From Fomes fomentarius (Eukaryota > Basidiomycota > Agaricomycetes > Polyporales > Polyporaceae), in NCBI GenBank assembly GCA_022606135.1, contig JABYQN010000010.1, positions 1,364,001 to 1,428,000 on the forward strand: a stretch of DNA of 64,000 nt, given 5' to 3'. The position numbers and the translations under genes were made by a program. The notes beneath the pieces are model-generated. The model was not told where the DNA came from, did no database searches, and saw nothing but the letters and a program-made list of their open reading frames with translations. Of the stretch, positions 1-12,651 are shown piece by piece (positions within the stretch are counted from its first letter, which is position 1; each line of letters begins with the position of its first letter).

Positions 1-2173
1 AATACCGTCGTCGACGTCCATGTCAGACTGGTCAGCGGTGCCGGCAGCCGGTCCTGCTCCTGAGCCACTGGCGACAGCTGGCGCGCCACTCGGGCCTACA
101 CCATGGGTCGTACCGGTACTCATGATGCCAACTGCACCACCAAATCTCCGCCCTGGTGTGATCGAATCAATGTCCTTGTGACTCGCATGATTGCGTCTGC
201 CTCCCTCTCCTTCGTCATCAGAGTCTGAGAACTCGCCTTCAGCTTGTCGCCGTGAATCCAGCAGGCGCATTGGTCGCCGGCTGTTCGGGTCCACCATGTC
301 TTCGTCTGGGTCGTCCTCGATGATATCATCCACAGGCAAACGTGGTATATCTGGGTCATCGTCAGTGCTATCCGGCTGTAACCCTTACATCACTTACCTG
401 TCATCTGAACGCTCGGTGGGCCGCCCACTTGCCGCAGATGATCCAGAACTATTCCCTTTACGCGTTCCAGATACTCGGGAGAATTCATGTCATCCATGTT
501 GGATGCCTTCACGTCCAGCTCGTAGTCTGGTCCGAAGTACTCGTAGTACTCGTTCATGGGAATCTCTGCAGGCAGGACATAGTTAGCGACAAGAATTTAA
601 TGCTTGGGATGATTGAAGGACACTGCTCCGCACCTTTGCCCAACTCGACACCTGCTGCCAGGCCAGTCTCATACGCCCAACACCGACTGACATTGCGCAT
701 TGTATAGCCCCCGCCGCCCAGCAGTAGCAGTGGCTTGTTGAAAGACTTCACGAACTTCACACAATTTGCGTGACCTGCGGAAACATGTGAGCATCCGGCG
801 AGTTAGAGGGACAAACACGGCAACCTTTCATTGACAGATTGAAACATCCTAGCTTATCACCGGATAGCGAATCCGTTCCGCATTGCAATACAATGGCTCC
901 GGGGTCGTATGACTCCATAACTTGTTGAATGACCTGGAAAATATGAGTGACTGTCGTGAACCGATGTCTGACCACCTACCGGCTCGAAAACATTCTTGTA
1001 GTTCTCGTTCGTGACACCGTCTCGTAAGGGGAAATTCAGCGCGTAGTATTTGCCTTTACCTATCCCGACGTCCTGGATTGTACGTTAGATCGACGCCCCC
1101 TTGGCCATTTAACGAGCCACAGACTCACGCGTAGCTCTCCTGTTCCCGGAAAGTACTCTCCGTATTTGTGGAAGCTGACGGTCATGACACGGTCAGTGGT
1201 ATAGAAGGCCTCTTCCACACCATCGCCGTGGTGGACGTCAACGTCGATATAGAGCACTCGAGTATGGTATCTTCACTGAATGTGAGTCGTCTACTTCGGT
1301 TACTGCACAAGACGAAGAAGAAAACTGACCTCAATAGTTCGAGAATTCCAAGCACAATATCTTAACCATATGTGAGCACCAGCAACGATGGATAGCATCG
1401 AGGCATACCATTGACGTAACAGAAGCCGCTAGCCTCGCTTTTCTTCGCGTGGTGCAAGCCCCCGGCCCAGTTGACGGCAATATCGCACTTGTCTCTGCTC
1501 AGTCGAGCAGCCCCCTCTGTGTGTTCATCAGCGTCGCGCAGAACTAGACGCCCTTTAATGATGACGCACCCATTGAACCTCCGGCAGAAATAGCACAGTA
1601 GTCGAACAAACCATCAAAAACTGGACAGTCATCACCGACGTTGTCTGTAGCTTGTGTTAGATCGCCGTAGTACAATGGTATCAATGGCGCACGAATGATA
1701 CATTTATGCTGTTCCTTGATGAAGGAATTCATGTTTGGAGGAGTAATCTTGCTGAGGAATTCGACATACTCATCGGAGTGAAATTGAGTCATTTCCCGCT
1801 TCGTTGCGGGTTTGGCACGCTGTCCGTATAGGAGGTGAATCACGAATTTGAAGTACGAAACTGAAGCTGACGCGTACGAAGATCTCCATGCGCTTGTACA
1901 AGCCATAGTTCATAACAAGGGAATGACACATGCGTATCCGGGTAGGTTTCATCCTGGAGATGTCCAGGTCAGACAGAAAAGAGACGCAATAGAGTCGTGC
2001 ATCTGCCTACGGGTGCCCTGGCCCATAGTGGAATCCACTGACGTCCGAGTCGAAGAAGTAGCACTAGTCGACGGTAGGAATGAGCGTATTGTCGAATAAG
2101 TTATGAAGGTGAGGGAGCATACCACCCGCTTTCGCTGCCCCTCCCCATCAATAGGAATCATTTCTGGCGGCAT
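1..2173 (-). CDS. RPD3: Class I histone deacetylase, RPD3/HDAC1 type (3' end cut by window edge)
   Basis: Zn-dependent lysine deacetylase acting on histone tails, normally the catalytic subunit of Sin3/Rpd3 nuclear corepressor complexes. Translating the minus strand across several short introns gives the family signatures in order: [18 protein letters not shown], then [67 protein letters not shown] (catalytic His pair), [15 protein letters not shown] (metal-binding Asp/His), [12 protein letters not shown], and [18 protein letters not shown] with the catalytic Tyr. The tail after about nt 420 is acidic and low-complexity ([26 protein letters not shown], then Gly/Ala/Ser) and is still open at base 1, so the C terminus is missing. 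I chose the ATG at 2173 ([16 protein letters not shown]), which is followed by a donor and the HDAC core; an in-frame ATG lies four codons later. Family assignment is certain; which paralogue (RPD3 or HOS2) is inferred. Confidence 0.93.
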
Positions 2174-2482
2174 TCTGGCAACCAAGCGAAGCGAGCGTAG
2201 TAAATGGTGGGCGGAGGAGCCAAAGGCCTGTGCTATCCGAGGTCAAGTTGAGAAACACTACTTGCGCCACCCAGTGCGAGAAACGTCCCGATCAATCTAC
2301 GGCGCTTCCTTCGATGCTGTTGGCGCTCACACACGCGCGACACACTCAAAGTACATAATTCCTTGAACGAGGAATGCGATTATAATATGCCTTATCATAC
2401 GGATGACCGTGACACCATGTTCGCATGTATGTACGCTTCGAAGAGTAATAAAGATGAACAATGACTGTCGGATTAGCTAGTA

Positions 2483-3297
2483 TTACATCTTCGGTTTGCT
2501 CAGCGCTGCGTGGACCAGCGTCGATGGCGCAAACCCGAAGGAGTCTTCCACTTGTACGCCCTGCACGACCTCTTGAGCATAAAGCAGGGTAAGGAGACCG
2601 GCGATGACTTACTAGCTCGCCGGCAATTACGCGGACCTAAGAGATAACAAGTTAGGGGTATGCACGAGGCAAGGCACAACTTCGGAACTAACCATACTCC
2701 AGTGGTGGATAGCGTGTAAGGAAGCAAACCATAGCTACGACCCAAGGTCAGGTGAAGCCCATGCAGCGATGGCAAGGTACGCACCTCCCGACCAAATGTA
2801 GTCTCCATCACTTGGGGGTAAGGCGTGACCGCGTGGAGAGTGATTGGCTCAGCTATCCTCGCCTTGGGAACTGCTTCTTGCAAATTGGCAATGCATTCGT
2901 TCAATGCATCTCGTGCAGCGGTTCGACTGCTCTCCATAGGGGTGTTGCGCAATCTCTGGTCGTAGCTCAACACGTGGGGAGGAGAACTCGCATTGGCGTC
3001 CAAGAGGAGCACGAAGTGATCTCTTGCATGTCTTAGGTGCTTCCCTACTATTGGATCAAATTTCCCTGTCGAAGGGTCGACAACATGAGAAGACGTACCT
3101 ATGGTCGATCCAGGGATGTAATTTGAGTGTGCCGTCAGATGTTCATCAGACGTGAGCCCATTTTCGACGAGATCGACGCCTTGACGAAGGATGGCAGCAG
3201 CCACTTCCAGAAGCCTTGCGAGCGCAGTCGGTTCGTCCTGGGCGCCGTTCTGTTCATAGGACGCAGCAGCAGCACTGGGAGAGGACAGCGAAGACAT
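2483..3297 (-). CDS. DinB-like four-helix protein, function unknown
   Basis: First exon from ATG 3297 (MSSLSSPSAAAASYEQNG) followed by three short introns. The spliced product reads ...KHLRHARDHFVLLLDA, then VLSYDQRLRNTPMESSR, TTFGRE, LWFASLHAIHHWSMVRVIAG, and DSFGFAPSTLVHAALSKPKM before the stop at 2483. The pattern of His in RHxxDHF, the YDxRxRxTPxE segment and a later HxxxHH helix is typical of DinB/YfiT-fold proteins, where three His can bind a metal. The introns follow FGRE (donor gtgcgt, about 50 bp), HHWSM and IAGEL. No partner or substrate can be read from the sequence. It sits tail-to-head behind the HDAC start (309 bp apart) and divergent from LSC2. Fold assignment is moderately sure; biochemical role unknown. 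Confidence 0.6.
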
Positions 3298-3801
3298 GGT
3301 GGTTGCCGGAGAGTGCCCAGGAACTCCACTAACTCATCGCAATACGTCAGGTGAATGCACGGGTCCCACGAGGCAAACCTCGCGGGGATACCGCGTCTAA
3401 GATTTGGACAGCAAAGGCAAAGGGAGGGACGCAGTATGGATTGCAAAGCAGTGGTGGTAAGGCGTACATGAGACGAATGCGCATGCGAACCAATGTCTGT
3501 TCCTCCGCACAATTTCGGACGACCAATATGTAAGCAATCCGAACTCAAAGCGAGGATATCTTCCGTCTGCCAAGACTGTGCCGCAAGAAGATGATCATGC
3601 AGACCAAGGCGGTGAGAGACAGGGAGACTACAAAGACAAAATCAACCGTCATCGTCGTCCTGGATGAAGATGCCATCGGCCACTGCCAGTCAGTTAGGCC
3701 GGACGCTGCTGACTAAGCAGGCTCAGTATCACGGAGTCCGTCACTGCCCTCCGCGACTGCCAGCATCGAACCATCCAGCTTCCCGCTCTCTACACTTCCT
3801 A
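3298..3801. promoter_or_regulatory. Divergent intergenic region, DinB-like / LSC2
   Basis: 504 bp between two divergently transcribed start codons. It must hold both promoters, but I see no clear TATA box and no conserved ORF; open frames here are short and show no protein signature. Confidence 0.4.
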
Positions 3802-5539
3802 ATGCTTGCATCCCTCAGGAAAGCCCGCTCGTTGGCTCGCGTACGTGTCCATTTGACGCGTCCAATTCGTTGTGTGCTGAAGCCATCTCGGGTAGGCCGC
3901 ATCTGCGGGTCAGAGGCGCTTCCTCTCTATTCACGAATACCAGTCCGTCAACCTGCTCAACTCGGTACTTCACCCACTTTCTCTGCGTCTCATCGGACAT
4001 ACGGACTTTTGCTATGTAGTATGGCATCCCCACCCCCAAAAGCGTTGCTGCTAAGACACCGCAAGAGGCATACGAGGTGGCGAAGCAATTCAGTATGTCG
4101 CGGGACACTTCCTTCATATCTTATGCTGACGCGTTCGGTAGGCTCTACAGGATGCGTAATCAAGGCGCAAGTACTTGCTGGGGGTCGAGGCAAGGGGCAC
4201 TTCAACACCGGGCTGCAGGGTGGTGTGCATCTTGTCGAGTCGTGAGTAGCAGCCGTTCTCGTCTTGCCTTCTTACCCTCAACGCGTACTCCAAGTCCGGA
4301 GCAGGCGAAGGAGTATGCAAGCAAGATGATTGGCTCGAAACTCATCACAAAGCAGACTGGTGCTGCCGGACGTATCTGCAATGCCGTACGACGCTCGACT
4401 TCGTGTCACTTTCCCCGTCCTAATGCACGTTCCTTGATAGGTCATGTTGGCCGAGCGTCGGGATCCATCGCATGAGTACTATGTCGCTGTACTGAACGAC
4501 CGTGGCGTCGGTGGTCCAGTGTTGGTCGCATCTGCACAAGGCGGTATGAACATTGAGGAAGTCGCTGCGAAGGACCCGAAAGCTATCATCACCATCCCCA
4601 TCAACTTCGAGAAGGGTCTCAGCAAAGCAGAGGCACTTGACCTTGCGAAGAAGCTGGGTTTCAAGAGCACGGGAGCTCAGAACGAGGCCGCAGACATTTT
4701 CATCCGCCTGTACCAGATCTTCAAGGACAAGGATGCGACCCAAATTGAGATCAACCCTCTGGGCGAGACATCCGATGGACACGTTCTTTGGTATGCTGAT
4801 CCTTATGGGCCCCTTATGTCACTTGAGGCTGAGATACTGTCATTTAGCATGGATGCAAAGTTCGGGTTCGATGACAACGCCGATTTCCGCCAGAAGGACG
4901 TCTTTGCGCTCCGCGACATCACCCAGGAGGAGCCCTCCGAAGTCGAGGCACAGAAACATAATCTTAATTTCATCAAGTTGGATGGTAGCATTGGTTGCCT
5001 CGTGAATGGTGCTGGCCTGGCTATGGCTACCATGGACGTGCTCGCACTGCACGGAGGCAATCCGGCGAATTTCCTCGACGTCGGAGGGCAAGTATCCTTT
5101 CTCTTACTCAATGCATGGTTCACGTCTCTAATGAGTGACTCAGAGGTGCTACTCCCGAGACTGTCAAGAAGGCCTTCGAGATTCTCATCTCCGATCCTAA
5201 GGTGAAGAGTATCTTCATCAACATCTTCGGTGGTAAGTCGAACGTTGTCCTATTGTAGAACGTCCTTTCACCTTCCTACTTCAGGCATCATGCGTTGCGA
5301 CTACATTGCCGAGGGTGTCATCAACGCCGCTAAGGAGCTCTCACTCACTGTCCCCCTCATCGTGCGCCTCAAGGGTACCAAGGAGGCGGAAGCGAAGGAG
5401 TACGTTCACTGGCCTCTAGTCGATGATCTTGAGACTCACACAATTTTTGTTCAGGATGATCCGTCAGTCCGGTCTCAAGATCATTCCCTTCGATGATCTC
5501 GACGAGGCAGCACACAACGCTGTCAAGCTTGCTGTTTGA
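3802..5539 (+). CDS. LSC2: Succinyl-CoA ligase beta subunit, mitochondrial
   Basis: TCA-cycle enzyme converting succinyl-CoA to succinate with substrate-level phosphorylation in the mitochondrial matrix, as a dimer with the alpha subunit. ATG 3802 opens a short basic presequence ([13 protein letters not shown]) interrupted by an intron. Exon 2 begins with the mature N terminus [18 protein letters not shown]-grasp motifs follow: [53 protein letters not shown], then [70 protein letters not shown] and [10 protein letters not shown], ending [20 protein letters not shown]. About eight short introns are needed, e.g. one splitting the Cys codon before MDAKFGF. All core motifs are intact. ADP-forming specificity is inferred from fungal homologues, not read from residues. 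Confidence 0.95.
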
Positions 5540-5726
5540 TTGATACCTCATAGACTATTCTGCTAGACTTGCTGTTTCATTAGATGTATTCAATGAGCAG
5601 ATTAATCAGCGCGAGATCACTCGAGATCTGACTGTTCCCGGAAGGTATAATTATGTGGAAATACTCGAAGACAGCATGTGCGGATAGACGAAGTAGGATA
5701 CAAGACAACAAACACTGTACAATAGT

Positions 5727-8700
5727 TTACCAAGGAGGACGCACATAGCTCGGCTGAACTGGATTGTACCCGTTCTGGGGAGGCTGGCGCATTGGAGAAG
5801 ACATATGCGGAGCACCGGGATTCTGCTCATACGGACGCATGGGTCCCCGATTTGACTGGGCGGGCACAGCGTAGTTCTGCCCTGGCGACATCACAGGCGC
5901 AGCATGGACTAGCACTGGGCTGCCAGCATACATCTGAGGTAGTGCAGGCTGCATCACCGGACTGACCAGCGGCATTCCTGGCGGCCGACCAGGTGCTCCA
6001 TTCTGTAGTGGGGGCTGGTTTTGCATGCCAGGCATTGATCCTGGATACATCGGTACTGGGCCGCCTGGGGAGGGGTAGGGAACGAGCTGTGCAGGATATG
6101 GAGACCGCATGAGTCCAGCGGACTGTGGGGGAGGACCAGGCATGGCATGCATCCAGACAGGTTGACCGTACGGGGACGGGGCGCCGCCGTTCACGGTCAT
6201 TGGTCTTGGGACAGGACTTGTATGGGCATACATGCTGGGCGCGTTCATCATCGGCGAGTATGGGGGGTAAGCAGGTCCAGGACGGAGACTTGGCTGGCTC
6301 ATGGGAGGCGGTGAGAAGGCGAACGTAGGGTTGCGTGATACAGCGCCATTTGTGGTGTTGGAGGTATTGGCAGGGGGAGCGACCGCAGGAGGACGTTGTG
6401 ATGAGCTGGACGACGGGGTCGGTACCTGCTGGAAAGCACGTGTGACTTCGTACGCAGTCATCCTGGTCCAAGGTCCCGAACCGGATGGAGGCGGCGTCGT
6501 GCCATCGTCCGACTTCACGTCTTGCAGTGAGAAAGAAGGTATGTCATCGGCAATGCCCTTGAGAGAGTTGATGGGCTGAATCTGGGACTTGTCGGGAGTC
6601 TGCGACCATACAGCTTTCAGGTGCTCAGGATCGGGTGCACGGGCGAGACTCTCTTTGGTCGAGAATGCCGTTGGGGACTTGGACCACTGGGACGGACCAC
6701 GCTGCGATGGTAGGGCGCCATTCTGGTGCCGGGTAGGCTTGTGAGAGAAGAAGGGTGATGGTACGCGAGGAAGTCTTACCGTAAGCTCACGGGAGGGTAC
6801 GTTCGCACTGCCTATTGAGGACCCAGTCGATGGCACCTGAGCAGGAGCAGGAGCAGGAGCAAGAGCAAGAGGGCTCAAGGTCGCAGCTCCGCTTGCGTCG
6901 GGGTCGACGACAGAAAGTCCCAGCTTCGATTCACCTTCCAGTTCGCTGCTGACTGTGAACTTGACAGGTTCGGCAGACGACTCGGCCCGCGCGGTTCGAT
7001 AGAAGGAGACATCAGAGTCGACAGGCAGCTTCGGTTTGGCGTTGTTGGCGGAAGCGGTTACCGATGGATCTGAAAGAAGGGCTGTAGTCGCTGAGGTCCT
7101 TATTGAAGGTGCTTCAGGAGGGGGAGACCGGCTGACAGTGTCAAGCCCGACCTCCTGAGTGGCATCCTTAGATATCGAGCGCCATGATGCAGTGGGCGAG
7201 GAAGGTGGCTTCCGCCAGCTCGACACAACAGGTTCTTTCGCAGTCCCATTCCGCAACCGAGGTGGAGTATTTGGAAGGTTCACCACTGGTGATGCTGACG
7301 TGGTCTCCACCGAGGGGCGACGAGTGATATGCTTCCTCGGAATCGAGATAAAATACTTCGGCTTCCCTTTGATCATACGAGGGCCACCGTAGAGGTAATC
7401 GTTGAACGAGATGTCACGACGAGCGACGACGTCGATAGGCGGAGTCCATGAGTAGACCTCCAATTTGGTTAGCCTTACACCTCGCGGCCAGATCAACTCA
7501 GTCCTTAGGGGCGGAGGAGCCGGACGAGGATCATGAGTGATCCTGACCGTGAAGATGTTCCACGCCTTCTTGGGAGACTTTGGAGGTTCGACAGAAGTGA
7601 CGTCAAAGACCTCTGTGGGTTGCGCAAACTCCGCATGTGCTCCCTTCGATCGGAGAGCTGGCGGCAGCCACTTTTGAGGCTTGGGAGCCTCCTTGGGAGG
7701 CTCTGTCTCGATATGCATTCCGGCGATCGCTCCCTTGATGCGCGCCATCGTGTCATTCAACGTCGACATGGGAGCTTCACGGTAATGCGGACCAGGTACT
7801 AGCTTGTGCGTTCCGTTCGGGATGTGTCCTGAGAGTCGCCGATGGTGACCCTCCGGTGGCGACTGAGAAGTCTCAGCCGATCCTGTGACTGCGCTCATGC
7901 CCGATGGATCAGTTGGCGGAACATGAACAACAGTGTTACTATTCTCGTTGCCAGGCGTAATCACCGGGGCGTCCAGCTTGTCGTTCTGAGTCTGCCCGTG
8001 GACGAAGGATGCCCGTCGTCTCCATGGTCCCTCATCTGCTTTCGAAGGCGGTGGCTGAGGACGTTGAGGAACAGGTGCTTCGTCGCCAAAGAAATCTGAA
8101 GCCGAGGCCCGTTGTTGGGAGACGATTTCTGAGCCGACCAGTTTGCCAAGGTCCGCAAAATCAACCACATCCACGTCTTCACCCTCCTTGAGCTCCAGGT
8201 TGGCATGCGCCAAAGTTGTGGGAGGAAGGACTGGAACTACCGAAATTTCATGATCATTTGATTTGTGAGAAGTTGCGGTTGCGGCCGAACCCTTGCGTCT
8301 CCAAGTGTCCACATCGGATGTCGAGGGTGTTGTCGCCAAGGGTGGTCGTCCTGTTGAGAATGGACGGGAGCCGCCACTCGATGAAGGCGCACGGACGAGT
8401 GGCGAACGTGTGGACATTTTGTGGTCGGACCCGTCGTCTGTAGGATCGAGTTTCTCATGCAAAGACACAGACGACACAGCCTCTTCGATGATCTCAAGGA
8501 CCTGACACAGGCTTGAGTGAACACGTCATTCACATGGATCTAGATCCTCACCTGACTGTCGGTCTGTTGTTTCTCTGCCTCGGCTTTCTCCTGCTCATAA
8601 GCCCTCTTCGCCTCCTCCGCGGCCTTCATCCGTTCCTCGATCTCAGCAGCTTTCCTCCGGGCGCGCTCCTTCTCCTTCTCGCGCTCCGCCTCCTCTTGTT

Positions 8701-10804
8701 GGCGTCGTAGCCGGGCACGTTCGGCTGCGGTGTGCATCGCAGCCTTGCGTACTTCTTCCACGTCGGCGGGGGGTAATGCGGATGAAGGTGTAGCAGGAGA
8801 GTCGGCGGCTTGGGAACTCGTGGATGGAGCAGGGGGTTCGGAATGAGCAGGCAGGCTAGACTGAGATCTCGGCGACCGTGGTAACTCATGATCGGTTCGT
8901 ATTGGAGGCACATGCCTGGCTCCCGAAGGAGATAGATGTGGTGGCAGCTGTCTTCTCACTTCACCATCAGGACTACGGGAAGATTCCAATGTCGAGGATC
9001 GACGTGCTCGTTCGTCGAACGGTGCATCATGAGGCGATCGCCCAGGACCAATTAAATGGTTGTGAGAGCCAGGACGACTATGGTCAGGCGCGTCATGAGC
9101 GTGCCATGGTGGTTGATCACGCCGCATAGGTTGTCGTTCGCGGAAACGGGATGCATCTGGAGAAATAGGGGAACGGTCACCTGGTGCTCGAGAGAATGCA
9201 TCTACGGGTGGCACGCCGCCGTGGTGGCCCTTTTGCAGGAGTTGCACACCTTGTAGTTGAGTGTGAGGAGGGCCGTCCCGCCGCGGTTCAGTGGGCGAGA
9301 GGGAATAGTCCGACCGACTACTTCTGCGGTTGAACGGCGCTGGTGCACCTGGCGCAACTGGACCACCGTGACGTTGATGGGAGTATGGTTCCAGTCTGTT
9401 CGAACGCTCGTTAAACAGAACCCTGGACAACTCTTGGGGAGAATGAACGGTGGTCGAGGTCGGGGAGGTGGCAACTTCACCAGAACGCTGGTCTCGCGGC
9501 TGTCCATGGTGAGGTCCTGAGCGCGAACGAGGCCAACTCCTGTCGAAGTCGTCTTCGAATCGTTCCTCTTTACTCACGGGCCGGTCTATGATCCCACGAG
9601 AAGCAGCACTGGAGTTGTCTTCGCCTGGCGCGGATGTCCTATTTCTTGGAGGTGAAGATGGTCGTGGTCCTTCGCTTGGCTGAACCTTGTACTGGCGACC
9701 GTCCCCGAACTCGATGACACCACCCAGGAAGTTGTCATCATCTTCCTCCATCTATAGAGCGTATGAGATTCACATTGTCTTCCGCCACACATTTGACACT
9801 AACCTCGTCCCAATGATGCGCGTTAGGGTCCAAGTGGACGCCACGGAATGTGTCTTCTTCCGCCATCAGTTCAGCTCTGGCGGCTTGCTTGTGCGCGAGA
9901 GCAGCGTCAGAACTAGAGTTCTTGTCCGTTATCTTGTTGGCTAATGCTATATGTAGATTCGTTTTACTTTACGGCATGATGAGGAACCAACACCACCAAC
10001 CTTGGGCAACTTCAGCTGCGGTAGGAAAGTCGGCGTGAACTCTGTCTTGCTGGACAATGGGACCTCCTCTGCCGTTACCCCAGACCGGTTTCGTGGACGA
10101 GTCCTTCCTGGTTGAGGTAGTATCCTGACTGCCACGGGGCTGCGGCTGTATGACCTTCCCTACAGGTGGAGGTAATGGCGCACCGCTAGCCGAAGACGCG
10201 GATTGAGACTTGACATTCGGGGCAGGCGGCGTGGTTGCATTCGAGGGGACTGCAGAAGACGGTCGGGACCATCCACCAGTGATACTCGGCTGAGGAGTTG
10301 CCGTTAGCTTCGCAGTTACCAAACGTGGATGAGTGCCAGCAGCCTGAGGAATGGATTTCTCTGTATGACTCTGCGATGTCACCGCATGCTCATAGTTATC
10401 AGCATGTACAAGTACGCACGAGTCGTATTGACCGTCTTCAAGACCGGGGAGGACGACAGGGTATGGATGGGAGTGGACGCGGACGAGGTTTTCTCAAGGA
10501 ACTTTTTGCTGATGTTGACATGACTGAACTTCTTGGGATGGGGCATGCTTAGTGGTGGTGCAGTTCCAGAGCCGGTAGGGACGGGAGAGTGTGTGCCACC
10601 TTTGGTCGAGGAAACACCAGAAGCTGAAGAGCGGGAGGCCGGACTAGCATCACGGGAGCGTCCTGCAAGACCATTCTCTGTAGCAGAGGCCCCATCGACA
10701 CCGGTGGTCAAGACCTTGTCCGGTTTGAGGTCAGCTTGGTTAGCATCGAGTCGTTCCTCCTTCTCAGAATGCTGGGCCGGATTGGTGAGGTCGGTACTGG
10801 CCAT
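5727..10804 (-). CDS. Very large Ser/Pro-rich protein with a coiled coil, unknown function
   Basis: Five exons joined by four short introns. ATG 10804 opens MASTDLTNPAQHSEKEERL. Exon 1 contains the segment HPKKFSHVNISKKFLEKTSS, followed by a donor after VLKT. Exon 2 is low-complexity (GGWSRPSS...). Exon 3 carries EDTFRGVHLDPNAHHWDE and exon 4 starts EEDDDNFLGGVIEFGDGRQY. A charged coiled coil rich in Ala/Arg/Glu (about nt 8760-8560) precedes the last long exon. That exon holds one ordered-looking stretch near nt 7530-7320 (WPRGVRLTKLEVYSWTPP, FNDYLYGGPRMIKGKPKYF) and ends in a Pro/Met/Gln-rich tail (YNPVQPSYVRPPW). About 1,500 residues in all. The short ordered islands inside disorder suggest a scaffold or RNA/trafficking adaptor, but I recognise no domain and assign no function. 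It is tail-to-tail with LSC2 and divergent from the next gene. Confidence 0.75.
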
Positions 10805-11206
10805 AGACGCGTCTGGAGACGCAGGCAGAGAGAGGTACGTGTAGGAAAGCAGTCAGAGGCTGCAGAGCAGGCAAGCAGGGGAAGGACCAGCCGCAGAATA
10901 TACAGAGGCGCAGGTCGGAGACAGACCAGCTCTCGAAGACTGCAGTTCGCAAAGGCCAGTCACTCAAAGTCGCAGGCTCGTCGCAGAGCGTTCTCTAGCC
11001 CAGCCAATCACAGGCCGCGCGGCATCTCCCGGCCACCTCTCAAATGCGCAATGTCTCTACACTAGTCTTAGTCTACAACACTTGCCACAGTTCTCTCCCT
11101 CAGCCTTCTCTCCTGCAGTGCCCACTCCTCCCGCGCCGCGACCCGTCTCCTCGTCCGCCCTCCTTCGGCCTCTTCTTCTCCAGCACGGGAACGTAAGGTG
11201 ATAGCC
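10805..11206. promoter_or_regulatory. Divergent intergenic region
   Basis: About 400 bp between divergent start codons of the Ser/Pro-rich gene and the next plus-strand gene. C/T-rich near 11090-11180, typical of a fungal leader. No TATA box recognised. Confidence 0.35.
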
Positions 11207-12298
11207 ATGGATCCTGCAGACCTGCCCGCTTCGCGTCCATCCACCAGCGGCCAGCATATGCCACCCCACGTCAATGGCGTAAAGAGGTCGTTCACACATC
11301 TCGATGAGGGCAGATACGAAGACCCTAGGTGAGTTGTACACAGGCGCTGCACTTGCCCGGTACTCATTGGCCCCGCAGCCTCATGAGCCTGCCCTGCAAC
11401 GACAATGACGCCTGGTACTACCCTTCCTATGGGTTCGAGCCAAACGAAGAGGGTCTCTCCGCGCCTTCATTCAGAGGAAACTGGGGAATGAAGACATACA
11501 ACGAAGCGAAGTGGGTTCGGAAGGGCAAGATGACTGCGTGGGGGCCGTGGATGGAGGATTGGGAGGTGCGCGGATCGTTCTCCCACATCGTATGTTAGCT
11601 CACAATCATCCCAGGCAGAAGACCGAGCCCGAAAACGCATACGGCAGCTGCTACCCTCCGAAGAAGAGCAGGATATCCCTCTCACCCTCCCACACTTGCG
11701 CTCGCCGTCTCCTCCCCTCATGGCGCCTTATCCTCACCCCAATACACAACATCTGTCCTATACTTCCTTCGTGATGGACAAGGCCACCACACATTCTTTC
11801 CGCTCCCGGGTCTTTGATGAACTCGAGGACTCCACAAATTCCCTCATCGAAGGCGAGAGCATACTTCGCAGAGCCTTAGGAAGGTTATGGCAAGTGATGG
11901 GCGAGGACCCCGATGATATCGAGACTGGAACATCGCTGGTGCCTAAGCGGGAGGACGAAGATGGAGACGAACACGATCCGGAAAGTCGGTTCGCAAGAGC
12001 GCCAGACCTGACTCCGGTCGTTGATAAACTGTTCCTGTCGCTGAACCAGGGGTCGGTCTTTGAGGATCCCCGCGCGCGAGTGGAGAGGCAGGAGAGACAG
12101 CGCGATACGCTAGTGCGGTCGTTATCCACGCTTCGCGAACTCCAGGATGATGGTCGAGAGTATGTGGAACGTTTAGAAGAGATCAGGGAAGGACTCGGCG
12201 AGACAAGAACACAGAGAGATGGAGTCTGGGAGCTGGTGCGCAAGAACGCAATACAAGAGATGCGGGAAGTCGCTGCATCTGCGGCGGCAGTCTCATGA
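11207..12298 (+). CDS. Nuclear-type protein, possibly Rxt2-like (Rpd3L complex)
   Basis: Three exons: ATG 11207 (MDPADLPASRPSTSGQHM), intron with donor gtgagt after YEDP, exon 2 with SFRGNWGMKTYNEAKWVRKG and MTAWGPWMEDWE, a second short intron (donor gtgcgc), and a long last exon to the TGA at 12298. Exon 3 contains FDELEDSTNSLIEGESILRR, LGRLWQVM, an acidic linker, and a C-terminal predicted coiled coil (about 80 residues, RQRDTLVRSLSTLRELQ onward). The RGN...K...A.WVRKGK pattern plus a LIEGE..L...LG helix resembles fungal Rxt2 N-terminal domains, which belong to the large Rpd3 deacetylase complex. That is a recollection of family shape, not a verified match. The gene model is good; the function call is weak. 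Confidence 0.7.
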
Positions 12299-12651
12299 AC
12301 AACGCGAGCTATAGAATCCTTTTGGAGGTCACTGTCTTTGGCTACTCATAGTACTACTACGATACATTTGTAATGTCGCGCAAAGCAAACGCTAGTAGGA
12401 GAGCATACCGTACAACATCGCATAGTCTTCCTATCCACCACCATATCTATCGCGAATGTCTGTGTACTGTGGTAGAGAGAATCGCAGACATGTCACGGTG
12501 CGGGTACATATAATAGACGTCGCTGCGCGTCCCGCGCGCGTAAATTGACCGCGCCACAGCGCAAGTACTCCTGTATTTACACCACTTGCGCTCGGCGAGT
12601 CTGTGTTTACCACCACATAGAAATTTGTCCTTCTTTCCCTCTATACACGCA
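12299..12651. promoter_or_regulatory. Intergenic, upstream of BLM10 copy 1
   Basis: 353 bp between the stop of the preceding plus-strand gene and the BLM10 start. A TATAATA-like string lies near 12510. Nothing else recognised. Confidence 0.3.

Noticed and set aside
3664..4245. Upstream in-frame start for LSC2 at 3664
   Set aside because: That frame runs through introns; the conserved presequence and splice donor place the start at 3802.
6838..6872. GAGCAG-type short tandem repeat
   Set aside because: It encodes an Ala-Pro run in the Ser/Pro-rich protein and is ordinary low complexity.
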